From: Mesorhizobium loti R88b
GTDB lineage: Bacteria > Pseudomonadota > Alphaproteobacteria > Rhizobiales > Rhizobiaceae
Direction of reading: 5' to 3'
Length of the DNA stretch: 64,000 nucleotides
Assembly: GCF_013170845.1 (NCBI RefSeq)
Contig: NZ_CP033367.1
Span: 372,001 to 436,000, forward strand
Positions 41,413 through 50,770 of the stretch are shown one piece after another. The translations under genes were made by a program, and so were the position numbers. The notes under the pieces were generated by a model, which searched no databases, was not told the origin of the DNA, and worked only from the letters and a program-made list of their open reading frames with translations. Numbering within the stretch: position 1 is the first letter of the stretch; every line of letters starts with the position of its first letter.

Positions 41413-41865
41413 TCACTCGGCGCCGCAGGAGACCTTGCCCGTCAGATCGACGGTCTTGCCGTCGCTATCCTTGTCGGCCGTGCTGTCATAGACGGCAAGC
41501 TTGTAGTCTCCGCCATAGACGCCTTCATCGCTGGCCTTGGTCAGGATCGTCAGTTCGACCGAGCTGAACCTCTTGGCCACCTCCTGCTCGTGATAGATGT
41601 TCAGCCGCAGTTCCTTGTTGTCGAGCCAGTACTGGGTGAGGTTGGAATTTTCGAACATCGTCTTGCGCAATTGATCGCCGGCGGGCCTTGCCTTGATTTC
41701 GAGGTCGCCGCGAAAGTTGAAGGTCGGGCCGCCCATGCCGGTGGTGACGCCGGCATCGACCTGGAATTTCACCGCCGCATCGTCGACGGAGCACCAGATA
41801 CCACCGGTGGCAAACGCAGTGCCTACCGACAGAAACAGCATCGTCACGCAGATGATCGTCCGCAT
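41413..41865 (-). CDS. Exported hypothetical protein
   Basis: 150 residues. A signal peptide (MRTIICVTMLFLSVGTAFA) is followed by a beta-rich, mostly polar mature protein with one Cys near each end (C25 and C147 region), a likely disulphide. No family recognised. It is convergent with the WD40 gene (13 bp apart). Confidence 0.65.
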   Translation of the reverse strand: MRTIICVTMLFLSVGTAFATGGIWCSVDDAAVKFQVDAGVTTGMGGPTFNFRGDLEIKARPAGDQLRKTMFENSNLTQYWLDNKELRLNIYHEQEVAKRFSSVELTILTKASDEGVYGGDYKLAVYDSTADKDSDGKTVDLTGKVSCGAE

Positions 41866-42021
41866 TTTCCCCCCGCGTCGCCATTGCCGACAGCATTGGC
41901 GCTGACTTCGCAGAGAGGGTCAAGCGCCGCCGCTGGTGGCTGAGCCAACGCAGGACAGACGCGCGACCAATTGCGGTCGCGGGGGTTGATTGGCTAAGAG
42001 GAACCTATCAGAGGGGTTTCC

Positions 42022-43401
42022 ATGCACAGCAGCGACAGTTCAGAGACCATTGGCGGCATCAGCCGTGACCGCATCGCGCAATTACGCGAGACCGAAGGGG
42101 CAGCCTTCCGCGCGGCGCGGCCGAAATCCCAGGCCAAGGTCGGCAATGGCCTGCCCGGCTTCTTCGGCGGCGTGCCTATGCACTGGATGAACGACTGGCC
42201 GACGCCGTTTCCGATCCTGGTCGACAGCGCCAGGGGTGCTGCGATCACCGACATCGACGGCAACAGGCTCGACGATTTCTGCCTTGGCGACACCGGCTCG
42301 ATGTTCGGCCATTCGCCGCCGCCGGTGGCACGCGCCATCCGCCGCCAGGCCGGACGCGGCCTGACCTATATGCTGCCTTCGGAAGATGCGCTTGCCATCG
42401 GGCCGCTGTTGCAGCAGCGCTTCGGCCTGCCGTTCTGGCAGATCGCGACGACGGCGACCGACGCCAACCGTTTTGCGCTTCGTGTGGCCCGGGCCATCAC
42501 CGGGCGGGAAAAGATCCTTGTCTTCAACGGCTGCTACCATGGCTCGGTCGACGAGACGATGGTGCGGCTGGTCGACGGCAAGCCCGTCAACCGGCCTGGG
42601 CTGGCAGGCGAATTCCGCGACCTGACCCGCACGGCCAAGGTCATTGAATTCAACGACATTCCGGCACTTGAAGCAGCCCTGAAGGATAGGGATGTGGCCT
42701 GCGTCATCGCCGAACCTGTGCTGACCAATTCCTGCATGGTGCTGGCCGACCCAGGCTTCCATGACGCGCTGCGCCGACTGACCCGCGCAGCCGGCACGCT
42801 GCTTTTGATCGACGAGACGCACACGATCTCGACCGGCCCCGGCGGCTACACCAGGAAATACGGGCTCGACCCGGACCTCTTCGTGCTGGGCAAGCCGATC
42901 GCCGGCGGCGTGCCGGCAAGCGTGTGGGGCATGAGCGATGAGGTCGCCTCGCGCTACGCCGACTACAACAGGACCAAGGAGCCTGGCTATTCCGGCATGG
43001 GCACGACGCTGTCGGCCAACCCACTGCAGTTCGCCACCATGCGCGCCACACTCGAAGAAGTGATGACCGAGGAAAATTATGACCGCATGGACCATCTGGC
43101 GCGGCGGCTCGATGCCGGGCTGACCGGCGTGATCGACCGCTATCGCCTGCCCTGGCATGTCGCCCGCGTCGGTGCGCGCGTCGAATTCATCTGCGCGCCC
43201 GGCCCGCTGCGCAACGGCGCGGAGGCTGAGACCGCGCATGCGCCCGAACTGGAGGCCGCAATCCATGTCGGGCTGGTCAACCGTGGCGTGCTGATCGCAC
43301 CCTTCCACAACATGATGCTGATCTCGCCGGCGACGTCAGGCGCTCAGGTCAACCGGCTGATCAGCGCCTTCGCTGCGGTTGCGGCAAAGCTTGCGGCATG
43401 A
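42022..43401 (+). CDS. Class III PLP-dependent aminotransferase
   Basis: 459 residues. Subgroup III aminotransferase (glutamate-1-semialdehyde aminomutase / omega-transaminase fold): GCYHGSVDETM, the Asp that holds the pyridine nitrogen in LLIDETHTI, and the PLP lysine Lys291 in VLGKPIAGGVPAS. AGAGGGG before the ATG supports the start. The stop overlaps the start of the glutamine-synthetase-like gene (ATGA), so both act in one pathway, likely amine or polyamine breakdown. The amino donor and acceptor are unknown. Confidence 0.88.
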   Translation: MHSSDSSETIGGISRDRIAQLRETEGAAFRAARPKSQAKVGNGLPGFFGGVPMHWMNDWPTPFPILVDSARGAAITDIDGNRLDDFCLGDTGSMFGHSPPPVARAIRRQAGRGLTYMLPSEDALAIGPLLQQRFGLPFWQIATTATDANRFALRVARAITGREKILVFNGCYHGSVDETMVRLVDGKPVNRPGLAGEFRDLTRTAKVIEFNDIPALEAALKDRDVACVIAEPVLTNSCMVLADPGFHDALRRLTRAAGTLLLIDETHTISTGPGGYTRKYGLDPDLFVLGKPIAGGVPASVWGMSDEVASRYADYNRTKEPGYSGMGTTLSANPLQFATMRATLEEVMTEENYDRMDHLARRLDAGLTGVIDRYRLPWHVARVGARVEFICAPGPLRNGAEAETAHAPELEAAIHVGLVNRGVLIAPFHNMMLISPATSGAQVNRLISAFAAVAAKLAA

Positions 43402-44819
43402 GACAAGCGGCTATGGACAATCCCAATGCCACCCTGACCTCGCCATCGGGGTCCTCGCCCGCTGAGGCACAAGCCTTTCTCGAGACCCATCCCGAGATAG
43501 AGGCCTTCGATATCGTGCTGACCGACGCGAATGGCGTCGGCCGCGGCAAGATTGTGCGCCGGCACGAGCTGAAGAGCATTTTCGAGGGCGGCCGGCACAT
43601 GCCTATCTCGATCCTCGGCCTCGACATCACCGGCGAGGATGTGCACGAAACCGGGCTGATCTGGACCACCGGCGACGGCGACCTCAGGGCTTGGCCGATC
43701 CCCGGCACGCTGGTGCCGCTTTACGGCACCAACCCGCCGCGAGGCCAGTTGCTGATGGCGATGTATCATCTCGACGGCCAGCCAATGTCTTCGGATCCGC
43801 GCCTGGCGCTGGCCCGGCAGGTCGACATATTGGCGGCCAAGGGGCTTTACCCGGCCGGCGCCTTCGAACTCGAGTTTTTTCTCCTGGCCAATGAGCGCGA
43901 TGCCGACGGCAAGGTGCAGCCGGCGCGCGCAGTGCTCGATGGCCGCGTCTCGGGCAAGACCGAGGTCTATTCGGTCGACCATCTGCACGGCATGGAGCCG
44001 CTGTTCTCCGACATCTACGCCGCCGCCAAGGCACAAGGCATTCCGGCCGAGACGGTCATTTCCGAATATGCGCCCGGCCAGTACGAACTGACGCTGAACT
44101 ACCGCAAGGATGTGATGCGAGCCGCCGACGACCTCGTCATGCTGAAGCGGCTGGTGCGGGCACAGGCGCGCAGGCATGGCGTGACCGCCTGTTTCATGGC
44201 CAAGCCGATCGAGAAATATGCCGGCTCGGGCATGCATTTCCACGTCTCGCTGCAGGACAAATCAGGCAGAAACGTGTTTGCCGAAGCCGGCGGCGAGAGC
44301 TGGTCGCTGCCCTTGCTGCAAGGCCTCGGCGGCCTGATCCAGACGATGGCGGAATCGATGCTGGTGTTTGCGCCGCACGCCAATTCATGGCGGCGCTTCG
44401 TCTCGCAATCCTACGCGCCGGTGGCGCCGACCTGGGGCGTCAACAACCGCTCGGTGGCGCTGCGCGTGCCGGCGGGCGACGCGAAGAACCGGCGCATCGA
44501 GCACCGGCCGTCGGGCGTCGACGCCAATCCCTATCTGATCGCCGCGACGGTTCTGGCCGGCATCATCAAGGGCCTCGACGAAGGTCTCGACCCTGGCCCT
44601 GAAACGACCGGCAATGGCTATGAAGCGGCCGTCACCCGCACGACGATGCCGGCCGATTGGCGTGGCGCCATCGAGACTGCAAGAGCATCCAGCTTTCTGA
44701 AAGGCGCGCTTGGCGAGGACCTGCACCGGACCTTCGTGGCGATCAAACAGTCCGAATATCTGCGCGTGGCGCGCACGGTCAGCGAACTGGATTATCACCT
44801 CTACCTGCACGAGGTGTGA
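43398..44819 (+). CDS. Glutamine synthetase-family ligase (gamma-glutamylpolyamine synthetase-like)
   Basis: 473 residues. The GlnA catalytic fold is visible as EFFLLANERDADGK, the ATP/metal segment GSGMHFHVSLQDKSGRN, the catalytic NNRSVALRVPAG, and RIEHRPSGVDANPYLIAATVLAG. The 473-residue length and N-terminal extension match the PuuA-like subgroup rather than GlnA-I. It may ligate glutamate to an amine such as putrescine or a toxic amine. Coupled to the aminotransferase. Confidence 0.83.
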   Translation: MRQAAMDNPNATLTSPSGSSPAEAQAFLETHPEIEAFDIVLTDANGVGRGKIVRRHELKSIFEGGRHMPISILGLDITGEDVHETGLIWTTGDGDLRAWPIPGTLVPLYGTNPPRGQLLMAMYHLDGQPMSSDPRLALARQVDILAAKGLYPAGAFELEFFLLANERDADGKVQPARAVLDGRVSGKTEVYSVDHLHGMEPLFSDIYAAAKAQGIPAETVISEYAPGQYELTLNYRKDVMRAADDLVMLKRLVRAQARRHGVTACFMAKPIEKYAGSGMHFHVSLQDKSGRNVFAEAGGESWSLPLLQGLGGLIQTMAESMLVFAPHANSWRRFVSQSYAPVAPTWGVNNRSVALRVPAGDAKNRRIEHRPSGVDANPYLIAATVLAGIIKGLDEGLDPGPETTGNGYEAAVTRTTMPADWRGAIETARASSFLKGALGEDLHRTFVAIKQSEYLRVARTVSELDYHLYLHEV

Positions 44820-44832
44820 TGACTTGATGATA

Positions 44833-44856
44833 GGCGGCGATCACTTTTTCGCCGCC
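44833..44856 (+). terminator. Hairpin after the ligase gene
   Basis: GGCGGCGA (44833-44840) and TCGCCGCC (44849-44856), perfect 8-bp stem extended by TTGATG/CATCAA. The loop contains TCACTTTT and no T-run follows, so it is a possible terminator or stability hairpin separating the operon from the repair genes. Confidence 0.5.
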
Positions 44857-44888
44857 ACCATCAAATGAGGTAGCACACCAGCATCATA

Positions 44889-44903
44889 GAACATATCATG
44901 AAC
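44889..44903 (+). promoter_or_regulatory. LexA (SOS) box, GAAC-N7-GAAC
   Basis: Perfect GAACATATCATGAAC, i.e. GTTC-N7-GTTC on the other strand, the direct-repeat LexA site described for recA and lexA of alphaproteobacteria. It ends two nt before the radical SAM start codon, so bound LexA would block transcription or translation initiation of the repair operon. No other obvious ribosome binding site precedes the ATG. Confidence 0.8.
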
Positions 44904-44905
44904 AG

Positions 44906-46141
44906 ATGAGCGCACTCACTGTTCGTGAAAAACTGGCTATCCTTTCCGATGCCGCCAAATATGACGCCTCCTGCGCCTCATCAGGCTCGGCGAAAAAGGA
45001 TTCCCTGAAAACTGGCGGCATTGGCTCCACAGAGGGGATGGGCATCTGCCATTCCTACGCGCCGGACGGGCGCTGCATTTCGCTCTTGAAAATCCTGCTC
45101 ACCAATTTCTGCATCTATGATTGCAGCTATTGCATCAACCGCTCGTCCTCAAATGTGAAGCGTGCCCGCTTCAGCATCGACGAAGTAGTGAAGCTGACCA
45201 TGGATTTCTACCGGCGCAATTACATCGAGGGCCTGTTCCTGTCCTCGGGCGTCATCCGGTCGCCTGACGAGACCATGGGTGAGATGGTCGAGGTGGCGCG
45301 ACGGCTGCGGCTGGAAGAGAAATTCTCCGGCTATATCCATCTGAAGACCATTCCGGAAAGTTCGGCGGAACTGGTCGAACAGGCCGGCCTCTATGCCGAC
45401 CGGCTGTCGATCAATGTCGAACTGCCGACCGACGAAGGTGTCAAAAAACTGGCACCGGAAAAGAAGCCGGAAACGATCCGGCTTTCCATGGCCAGGCTGC
45501 GCCAGAAGATGGAGGAAAAGGCCGAGCCGACACTCCGAACCAAAAAGCGCGAACGCTTCGCTCCAGGCGGCCAGTCGACGCAGATGATCGTCGGCGCCGA
45601 CAAGACATCCGACGACGGCATATTGCACACCAGCGCCCGGCTTTATGGCAGCTACCATCTGCGGCGCGTTTGTTATTCCGCCTTCAGCCCGATCCCCGAC
45701 TCGTCGTCGTCCTTGCCCCTGCAGAAGCCGCCGCTGATGCGCGAACACCGGCTTTACCAGGCCGACTGGCTGATGCGGTTTTACGGGTTTTCGCAGCCGG
45801 AAATCCTGGCCGGCAGCGACGACGGCATGCTCGACCTTGCCATCGATCCCAAGCTCGCCTGGGCGCTGCGCAACCGGGGGCAGTTTCCGGTCGACGTGAA
45901 CCGCGCCGACCGCGAATCCCTGCTGCGCGTGCCCGGCCTCGGCACCAAGGTGGTGGCAAAAATCCTGGAGACGCGTCGCCACCGCCGCATGCGACTCGAA
46001 GATGTCGGGCGGATTTGCCAGTCGATCGCTAAACTCAGGCCGTTCATCATCGCCGAAGGCTGGTCGCCGGGAGCGCTCACCGACAAGCAGGGCTTGCGCG
46101 ACAAGATCATGCGCTCCTGCGAGCAACTGTCGCTGTTTTGA
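44906..46141 (+). CDS. Radical SAM putative DNA modification/repair protein (TIGR03916 type)
   Basis: 411 residues. A Cys motif C-x3-C-x2-C for the radical SAM [4Fe-4S] cluster lies at C69-C73-C76 (FCIYDCSYCINR). The N-terminus KYDASCASSGSAK and ICHSYAPDGRC have further cysteines. Near the C-terminus is a helix-hairpin-helix-like DNA-binding motif, VDVNRADRESLLRVPGLGTK. This is the arrangement of the TIGR03916 putative DNA repair protein that usually pairs with TIGR03915. A LexA box abuts the start, and the partner gene begins two nt after the stop. Chemistry on DNA is inferred, not shown. Confidence 0.88.
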   Translation: MSALTVREKLAILSDAAKYDASCASSGSAKKDSLKTGGIGSTEGMGICHSYAPDGRCISLLKILLTNFCIYDCSYCINRSSSNVKRARFSIDEVVKLTMDFYRRNYIEGLFLSSGVIRSPDETMGEMVEVARRLRLEEKFSGYIHLKTIPESSAELVEQAGLYADRLSINVELPTDEGVKKLAPEKKPETIRLSMARLRQKMEEKAEPTLRTKKRERFAPGGQSTQMIVGADKTSDDGILHTSARLYGSYHLRRVCYSAFSPIPDSSSSLPLQKPPLMREHRLYQADWLMRFYGFSQPEILAGSDDGMLDLAIDPKLAWALRNRGQFPVDVNRADRESLLRVPGLGTKVVAKILETRRHRRMRLEDVGRICQSIAKLRPFIIAEGWSPGALTDKQGLRDKIMRSCEQLSLF

Positions 46142-46143
46142 CC

Positions 46144-47607
46144 ATGAAGCCGGCTGAGCTCAATCTTGCCCGGTATAGCGTGCGGCTCGATAGCGAGACC
46201 GATTTTACCGGCTGGCGCGATGCGGCACGGCGGCTGGCGCTGAATGAGGTCCGACCCGAGGATATTAGCTGGCATGTCGCGGCCGGTTCCGACCAGCCGC
46301 CGTGCGATTTGCCTGCCGCGCCTGTGGGCGCGCAGCTTGTCGTGCCGCGTGATTTTATCGTGCATGCCGAAACCGCCTTCTGCCATAGCGACCCCACCCG
46401 GTTTGCCTTTCTCTATCGGATGCTGTGGCGCTTGCGGACCGAACCAAAGCTGCTGTCGATCGCGTCGGATCCCGACGCCAGACGGCTTGAATCCATGGAA
46501 AAGGCAGTGCGGCGCGACAGCCACAAGATGCATGCCTTCGTGCGGTTCCGGAAGATCGGTGAGGGCGCCGATGAGCGCTATGTCGCCTGGTTCGAGCCCG
46601 ATCATTTCATCGTCGAGCGCAACGCGGATTTCTTCGTCAGGCGTTTCACCGGCATGCGCTGGACCATATTGACCCCCTATGCCTCCGCCGATTGGGACGG
46701 CGAAAGGCTGGCGATCGGGCCAGGCGCCGCCAAGGGCGATGCACCTGATCAGGATGACACCGAAGCACTGTGGCGCACCTATTTCGAGAACATCTTCAAT
46801 CCGGCACGGCTGAAGGTGAAAGCCATGCAAAAGGAGATGCCGAAGAAATATTGGCGGAACCTTCCCGAGGCCTCGCTCATTCCAGACCTGATCGCAGGAG
46901 CGGACAAGGCCGCCAAAGACATGATTGCGAAGATGCCGACCACGCCCGCGCCGCACCATGACAAGGTGCAGGCCAGGCATTGGCCGAAGCAGTCAGTCGA
47001 AGTACCTCAGGATGAGGCCAGCACCATTTCCGAATTGCGCGAGGCGGCGAAAGGCTGCCACCGCTGCCCGCTGTGGCGTGATGCGACGCAGACGGTATTT
47101 GGCGAGGGCCCTGACAATGCCAAGGTGATTTTCGTCGGCGAACAGCCTGGTGACCAGGAAGACCTCGCCGGCAAACCTTTCGTCGGTCCGGCGGGCAAGG
47201 TGTTCGACGCCATCCTCGATGACGCAGGCGTGGAGCGCCATAAGGTCTACGTCACCAATGCGGTCAAGCATTTCAAATTCGAACCACGCGGCAAGCGGCG
47301 CATCCACTCCAAGCCCAATGCTGGTGAGGTGCAGGCCTGCCGCTGGTGGATCGACCGGGAGTTCGCGCTGATCAAGCCTGAGCTTGCGGTGGCATTGGGC
47401 GCAACGGCCGCGCTGTCGTTGCTCGGCAAGGCAATCCCGGTGACGAAAATGCGCGGGCAGGTGATCGAGCGTGAGGATGGATTGAGGGTTTTCATCACCA
47501 TCCATCCGTCTTTTATCCTGCGCATTCAGGAGCCTGCGGAGAAGGAGGCGGAACGCGAGCGGTTTTTGCGGGACATGAGAGAGGTGAAGCGGTTGATGGC
47601 TGCTTGA
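46144..47607 (+). CDS. udgX: TIGR03915-UdgX fusion, uracil-DNA cross-linking glycosylase
   Basis: 487 residues. An N-terminal DUF4130/TIGR03915-like module (about 1-270, FVRFRKIGEGADERYVAWFEPDHF, RWTILTPYASADWDGE) is joined to a C-terminal UdgX domain (about 295-487). UdgX hallmarks are GEQPGDQEDLAGKPFVGPAG (332-351) and KRRIH at 384-388, whose His388 corresponds to the residue that binds uracil-DNA covalently in the described family. Cys305, Cys308 and Cys399 are probable Fe-S ligands, and His376 stands where family 4 UDGs have Cys (inference). ATG 46144 lies two nt after the radical SAM stop. Likely induced with it by DNA damage. Confidence 0.88.
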   Translation: MKPAELNLARYSVRLDSETDFTGWRDAARRLALNEVRPEDISWHVAAGSDQPPCDLPAAPVGAQLVVPRDFIVHAETAFCHSDPTRFAFLYRMLWRLRTEPKLLSIASDPDARRLESMEKAVRRDSHKMHAFVRFRKIGEGADERYVAWFEPDHFIVERNADFFVRRFTGMRWTILTPYASADWDGERLAIGPGAAKGDAPDQDDTEALWRTYFENIFNPARLKVKAMQKEMPKKYWRNLPEASLIPDLIAGADKAAKDMIAKMPTTPAPHHDKVQARHWPKQSVEVPQDEASTISELREAAKGCHRCPLWRDATQTVFGEGPDNAKVIFVGEQPGDQEDLAGKPFVGPAGKVFDAILDDAGVERHKVYVTNAVKHFKFEPRGKRRIHSKPNAGEVQACRWWIDREFALIKPELAVALGATAALSLLGKAIPVTKMRGQVIEREDGLRVFITIHPSFILRIQEPAEKEAERERFLRDMREVKRLMAA

Positions 47608-47612
47608 TCTGC

Positions 47613-48878
47613 CTAGCGGACGAGAATGGCCCTCAGATCGTTGACGTTCGTGCCGGTCGGGCCAGGCACAAACAGATCCCCCACCGCATCGAACGCCGTC
47701 CAGGCGTTGTTGCCAGCCAGCATGGCCTTGGCATCGACACTGGCCGCGCGCATACGCGATACGGTCGAGCCATCGGCGAAGGCGCCGGCATTGTTTTCCG
47801 AACCGTCGATGCCGTCGGTATCGGCGGCCAGGGCGTGGATGCCTTCGACACTGTTGATGCCGATGGCGAAGGCGAGCAGGAATTCCGAGTTGCGGCCACC
47901 CTTGCCTTTTGCGCGCAAGGTCACAGTCGTTTCGCCACCGGACAGGATCAGCACCGGCTTTTGGAAGGGCCTGTTGCGCGTTGCCACTTCGCGCGCGATG
48001 GCCGCGTGAACGCCGCCAACCTCGCGCGCTTCGCCCTCGATGGCATCGGAGAGGATGACGGCCTCGATGCCTTGCCGCCTGGCTTCGGCCGCTGCCGCTT
48101 CCAGCGACACGCCGGCCGAAGCGATCAGATGCACCTCGTTGCGCGAGAAGCGCTGATCGTCGGGGTTGGGTGCATCGGCAGCCGGCGAATTGATATGCGC
48201 CATCACGGCGTCTGGCAGTTTCATGCCATAGGCCGCTATCGACGCCAACGCGTCTTCACGGCTGCCGGTGTCGGGAACAGTCGGCCCGGAGGCTACAAGG
48301 GCTGGATTGTCGCCGGGAATGTCGGAGACAACCAGCGACACCACTTTTGCGGGCCAGGCGGCCGCCGCCAGCCGGCCGCCCTTGATGGTGGAAAGATGCT
48401 TGCGGATGGTGTTCATCGCTGCGATCGGCGCGCCGGAAGCGAGCAGCGCCTCGTTGACGGCGATCTCGTCGGCCAGCGTCAGGCCGGCGGCCGGCGACGG
48501 CAGCAGCGCCGAGCCGCCGCCCGATATCAGCGCCACGACAAGATCATCCGCCGTCAGTCCCTGAACCTTGGCCAGCAGGCGCCGCGAGGCTTCGAGGCCG
48601 GCAGCGTCCGGTACCGGATGCGCGGCCTCGATGATCTCGATGCGCTCGCATTTGGCGCCATAGCCGTAGCGGGTAACGACCAGTCCGTCGATCGGGTCAT
48701 CCCAGACCTTCTCGAAGGCAGCCGCCATCTGTGCGGAGCCTTTGCCGGCGCCAATGACGATGGTGCGGCCCTTTGGCTTGGCCGGCAGATGATCACGGAT
48801 GGTCCGCTCCGGATCGGCGGCGGCGACGGCGGCATTGAAGATCGAGGTGAGGAAGGCCTTGGGCTCGAGCACGGTCAT
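47613..48878 (-). CDS. Glycerate 2-kinase (GckA/MOFRL family)
   Basis: 421 residues. RTIVIGAGKGSAQMAAAFEKV and LVVALISGGGSALLPSPAAGLTLAD identify the N-terminal DUF4147 domain. The MOFRL domain is seen in LILSGGETTVTLRAKGKGGRNSE and DTDGIDGSENNAGA. It phosphorylates glycerate, downstream of glyoxylate via tartronate semialdehyde. It is the last gene of a minus-strand run puuD-guaD-HbpS-glycerate kinase, and its start overlaps the HbpS-like stop (ATGA). This suggests handling of glyoxylate from purine breakdown. Confidence 0.9.
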   Translation of the reverse strand: MTVLEPKAFLTSIFNAAVAAADPERTIRDHLPAKPKGRTIVIGAGKGSAQMAAAFEKVWDDPIDGLVVTRYGYGAKCERIEIIEAAHPVPDAAGLEASRRLLAKVQGLTADDLVVALISGGGSALLPSPAAGLTLADEIAVNEALLASGAPIAAMNTIRKHLSTIKGGRLAAAAWPAKVVSLVVSDIPGDNPALVASGPTVPDTGSREDALASIAAYGMKLPDAVMAHINSPAADAPNPDDQRFSRNEVHLIASAGVSLEAAAAEARRQGIEAVILSDAIEGEAREVGGVHAAIAREVATRNRPFQKPVLILSGGETTVTLRAKGKGGRNSEFLLAFAIGINSVEGIHALAADTDGIDGSENNAGAFADGSTVSRMRAASVDAKAMLAGNNAWTAFDAVGDLFVPGPTGTNVNDLRAILVR

Positions 48879-49378
48879 TCGGCTTCCGGAGCCAACGCCA
48901 GCCCGCGCTTGTCGACGCCGAGATGATCACATAGCGCGTCGACCACGACGCCATGATCCTCGCGTTCCGGCAGGCCGGAAACGGCGATCACGCCGATGAC
49001 ACCGGCGCCCTTGACGGTGACCGGAAAGCCGCCGCCGGCGAGCACATAATCCGCTATGTCCAAGCCTTCACCCACCTTGAAGGTGCGGTCGGGGCGCTGC
49101 TGTTCCAGCACAAGACGGTAGGTGCTTCTGAGGAACCGCCTGACGACATTGATCTTGCGCCGCGCCCAGTCGGGATTGGAAGCGTTTGAACCCGGCATTG
49201 CCGCGTAAAATAGCGGCCGGTCCCACAGCCTGATGTCGACGATGACAGGCAGGTTTTCGGCCAATGCGCGATCGCGGATGGCGGAACCGATCTTGAAGGC
49301 GACGGCCTCATCGAAAGCTGGAAAGACCAGGGTTTCTTCCTGTTTGCGGATCAGAGCGATGTCGTCAGCAACGGCCAT
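48875..49378 (-). CDS. HbpS/UPF0303-like haem-degrading-domain protein
   Basis: 167 residues with the Pfam GlcG/HbpS-type fold pattern. ALAENLPVIVDIRLWDRPLFYAAMPG, NPDWARRKINVVRRF and the conserved ending GAGVIGVIAVSGLPEREDHGVVVDAL are visible. Members bind haem or small ligands and often sit beside glycolate or aromatic genes. Role here unknown. It lies between guaD (77 bp) and the glycerate kinase (overlapping). Confidence 0.8.
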   Translation of the reverse strand: MAVADDIALIRKQEETLVFPAFDEAVAFKIGSAIRDRALAENLPVIVDIRLWDRPLFYAAMPGSNASNPDWARRKINVVRRFLRSTYRLVLEQQRPDRTFKVGEGLDIADYVLAGGGFPVTVKGAGVIGVIAVSGLPEREDHGVVVDALCDHLGVDKRGLALAPEAE

Positions 49379-49455
49379 GTCGTTCCCCTGTCAACTTCGC
49401 CGCACGCTTTGACCGATGGCTGCCGCCGGGTCAAGCAATGAACGCAGCTGACGCT

Positions 49456-50769
49456 CTAAATCGCCATATCGCTCTTCGCCGCTCGTCCTGCGACATAGAC
49501 CTCGCGCACGGCGCGGTCATCGCCCAGCGTCTGCAGCAGGAACAATTCCTGCGCCAGCGTCTGCGCCGTTTCCATCCTGAGCCGCATCGCCGGTGTTGCC
49601 CTGGCATCGAGCACGACGATGTCGGCTTCGGTGCCTTCATCCAGCGTGCCGATCTTGTCGGCCACCGACAGCGCTTCGGCATTGCCGCGCGTCATCTGCC
49701 AGAAGGACTGGAACGGGTTCAGCTTCTCGCCGTTCAGCGCGATCACCTTGTAGCCTTCGTCCATGGTGCGCAGCATCGAATAATTGGTGCCGCCGCCGAC
49801 ATCGGTGGCAGCGGCGATCCTGAGCGGCTTGTCGCGGCGGCGAAAGCGCTGATAGTCGAACAGGCCGGAACCGAGGAACAGGTTTGAGGTCGGGCAGAAC
49901 ACAGCCACCGAGCCACTGTCCGAAAGTGCGTCGGCTTCACGCGCTGATAGATGGATGCAATGGCCGAACAGGCTCTTTTTGCCCAGCAGCCCGTAATGCT
50001 CGTAGACGTCGGTGTAGTCGCGCGACCACGGATAAAGCTCTTGCGTGAAGGCGATCTCGGCGTGGTTCTCCGACAGATGCGTCTGCATGTGCAGGTCGGG
50101 ATGTTCGCGGCACAGCGCGCCGGCCATCTCCATCTGTTCCGGCGACGAGGTGATGGCGAAGCGCGGGGTGATGGCGTAGTGCTGCCGGCCCTTGCCATGC
50201 CATTCCTTGATCAGCGCCTTCGTATCGTCATAGCTGGATTGCGGCGTGTCGAGTACGCCCTCGGGCGCGTTGCGGTCCATCATCACCTTGCCGGCGATGT
50301 TGAGCATGTTGCGGTCGTGCGACTCGGCGAAAAAGGCTTCCGCCGAGGCTTTGTGCACGGAGCAATAGGCGGCGACCGTCGTCGTGCCATGGCGCACCAT
50401 CTCGTCAAGGAACAGCCGGGCGATGCGGCGGCCGTGCTGCGCGTTGGCGAATTTCGTTTCTTCCGGGAAGGTGTAGGTGTTCAGCCAGTCGAGCAGTTCG
50501 GCGCCATAGGAGGCAATGATCTGCATCTGCGGGAAATGTACGTGGGCATCGATAAAGCCCGGCAGCAGCAGATGCGGCCGGTGATCGATCTTTTTTGTCC
50601 CCTCGCCGGCCTGTTCCTCGACATCCGCATAGGCACCTGCGGCGACGATCCTGCCGTCGTGGAGCAACAGGCCGCCGTCTTCCTCGTAGCGCCAGGCCGA
50701 ATGATCGTCGATGGTTTGCGGCCAGCGCACGAAGGACAGCGTGCGGCCGCGCAGAAGTGTCGAAATCAT
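49456..50769 (-). CDS. guaD: Guanine deaminase
   Basis: 437 residues, amidohydrolase fold; converts guanine to xanthine. Metal ligands seen: HVH in GFIDAHVHFPQMQ, His in MQTHLSENHAEI, GHCIHLS and Asp in AAATDVGGGTNYSM. GAELLDWLNTYTFPEE is the family segment near the active site. ATG 50769 has AGGGA upstream, one nt after the urate hydroxylase stop; the longer frame is unlikely. It is co-transcribed with puuD. Confidence 0.92.
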   Translation of the reverse strand: MISTLLRGRTLSFVRWPQTIDDHSAWRYEEDGGLLLHDGRIVAAGAYADVEEQAGEGTKKIDHRPHLLLPGFIDAHVHFPQMQIIASYGAELLDWLNTYTFPEETKFANAQHGRRIARLFLDEMVRHGTTTVAAYCSVHKASAEAFFAESHDRNMLNIAGKVMMDRNAPEGVLDTPQSSYDDTKALIKEWHGKGRQHYAITPRFAITSSPEQMEMAGALCREHPDLHMQTHLSENHAEIAFTQELYPWSRDYTDVYEHYGLLGKKSLFGHCIHLSAREADALSDSGSVAVFCPTSNLFLGSGLFDYQRFRRRDKPLRIAAATDVGGGTNYSMLRTMDEGYKVIALNGEKLNPFQSFWQMTRGNAEALSVADKIGTLDEGTEADIVVLDARATPAMRLRMETAQTLAQELFLLQTLGDDRAVREVYVAGRAAKSDMAI

Positions 50770-50770
50770 T

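Noticed and set aside
44820..44905. Hairpin after the ligase gene considered as a riboswitch
   Set aside because: A simple 8-bp stem with short loop is better explained as a transcript-end structure.
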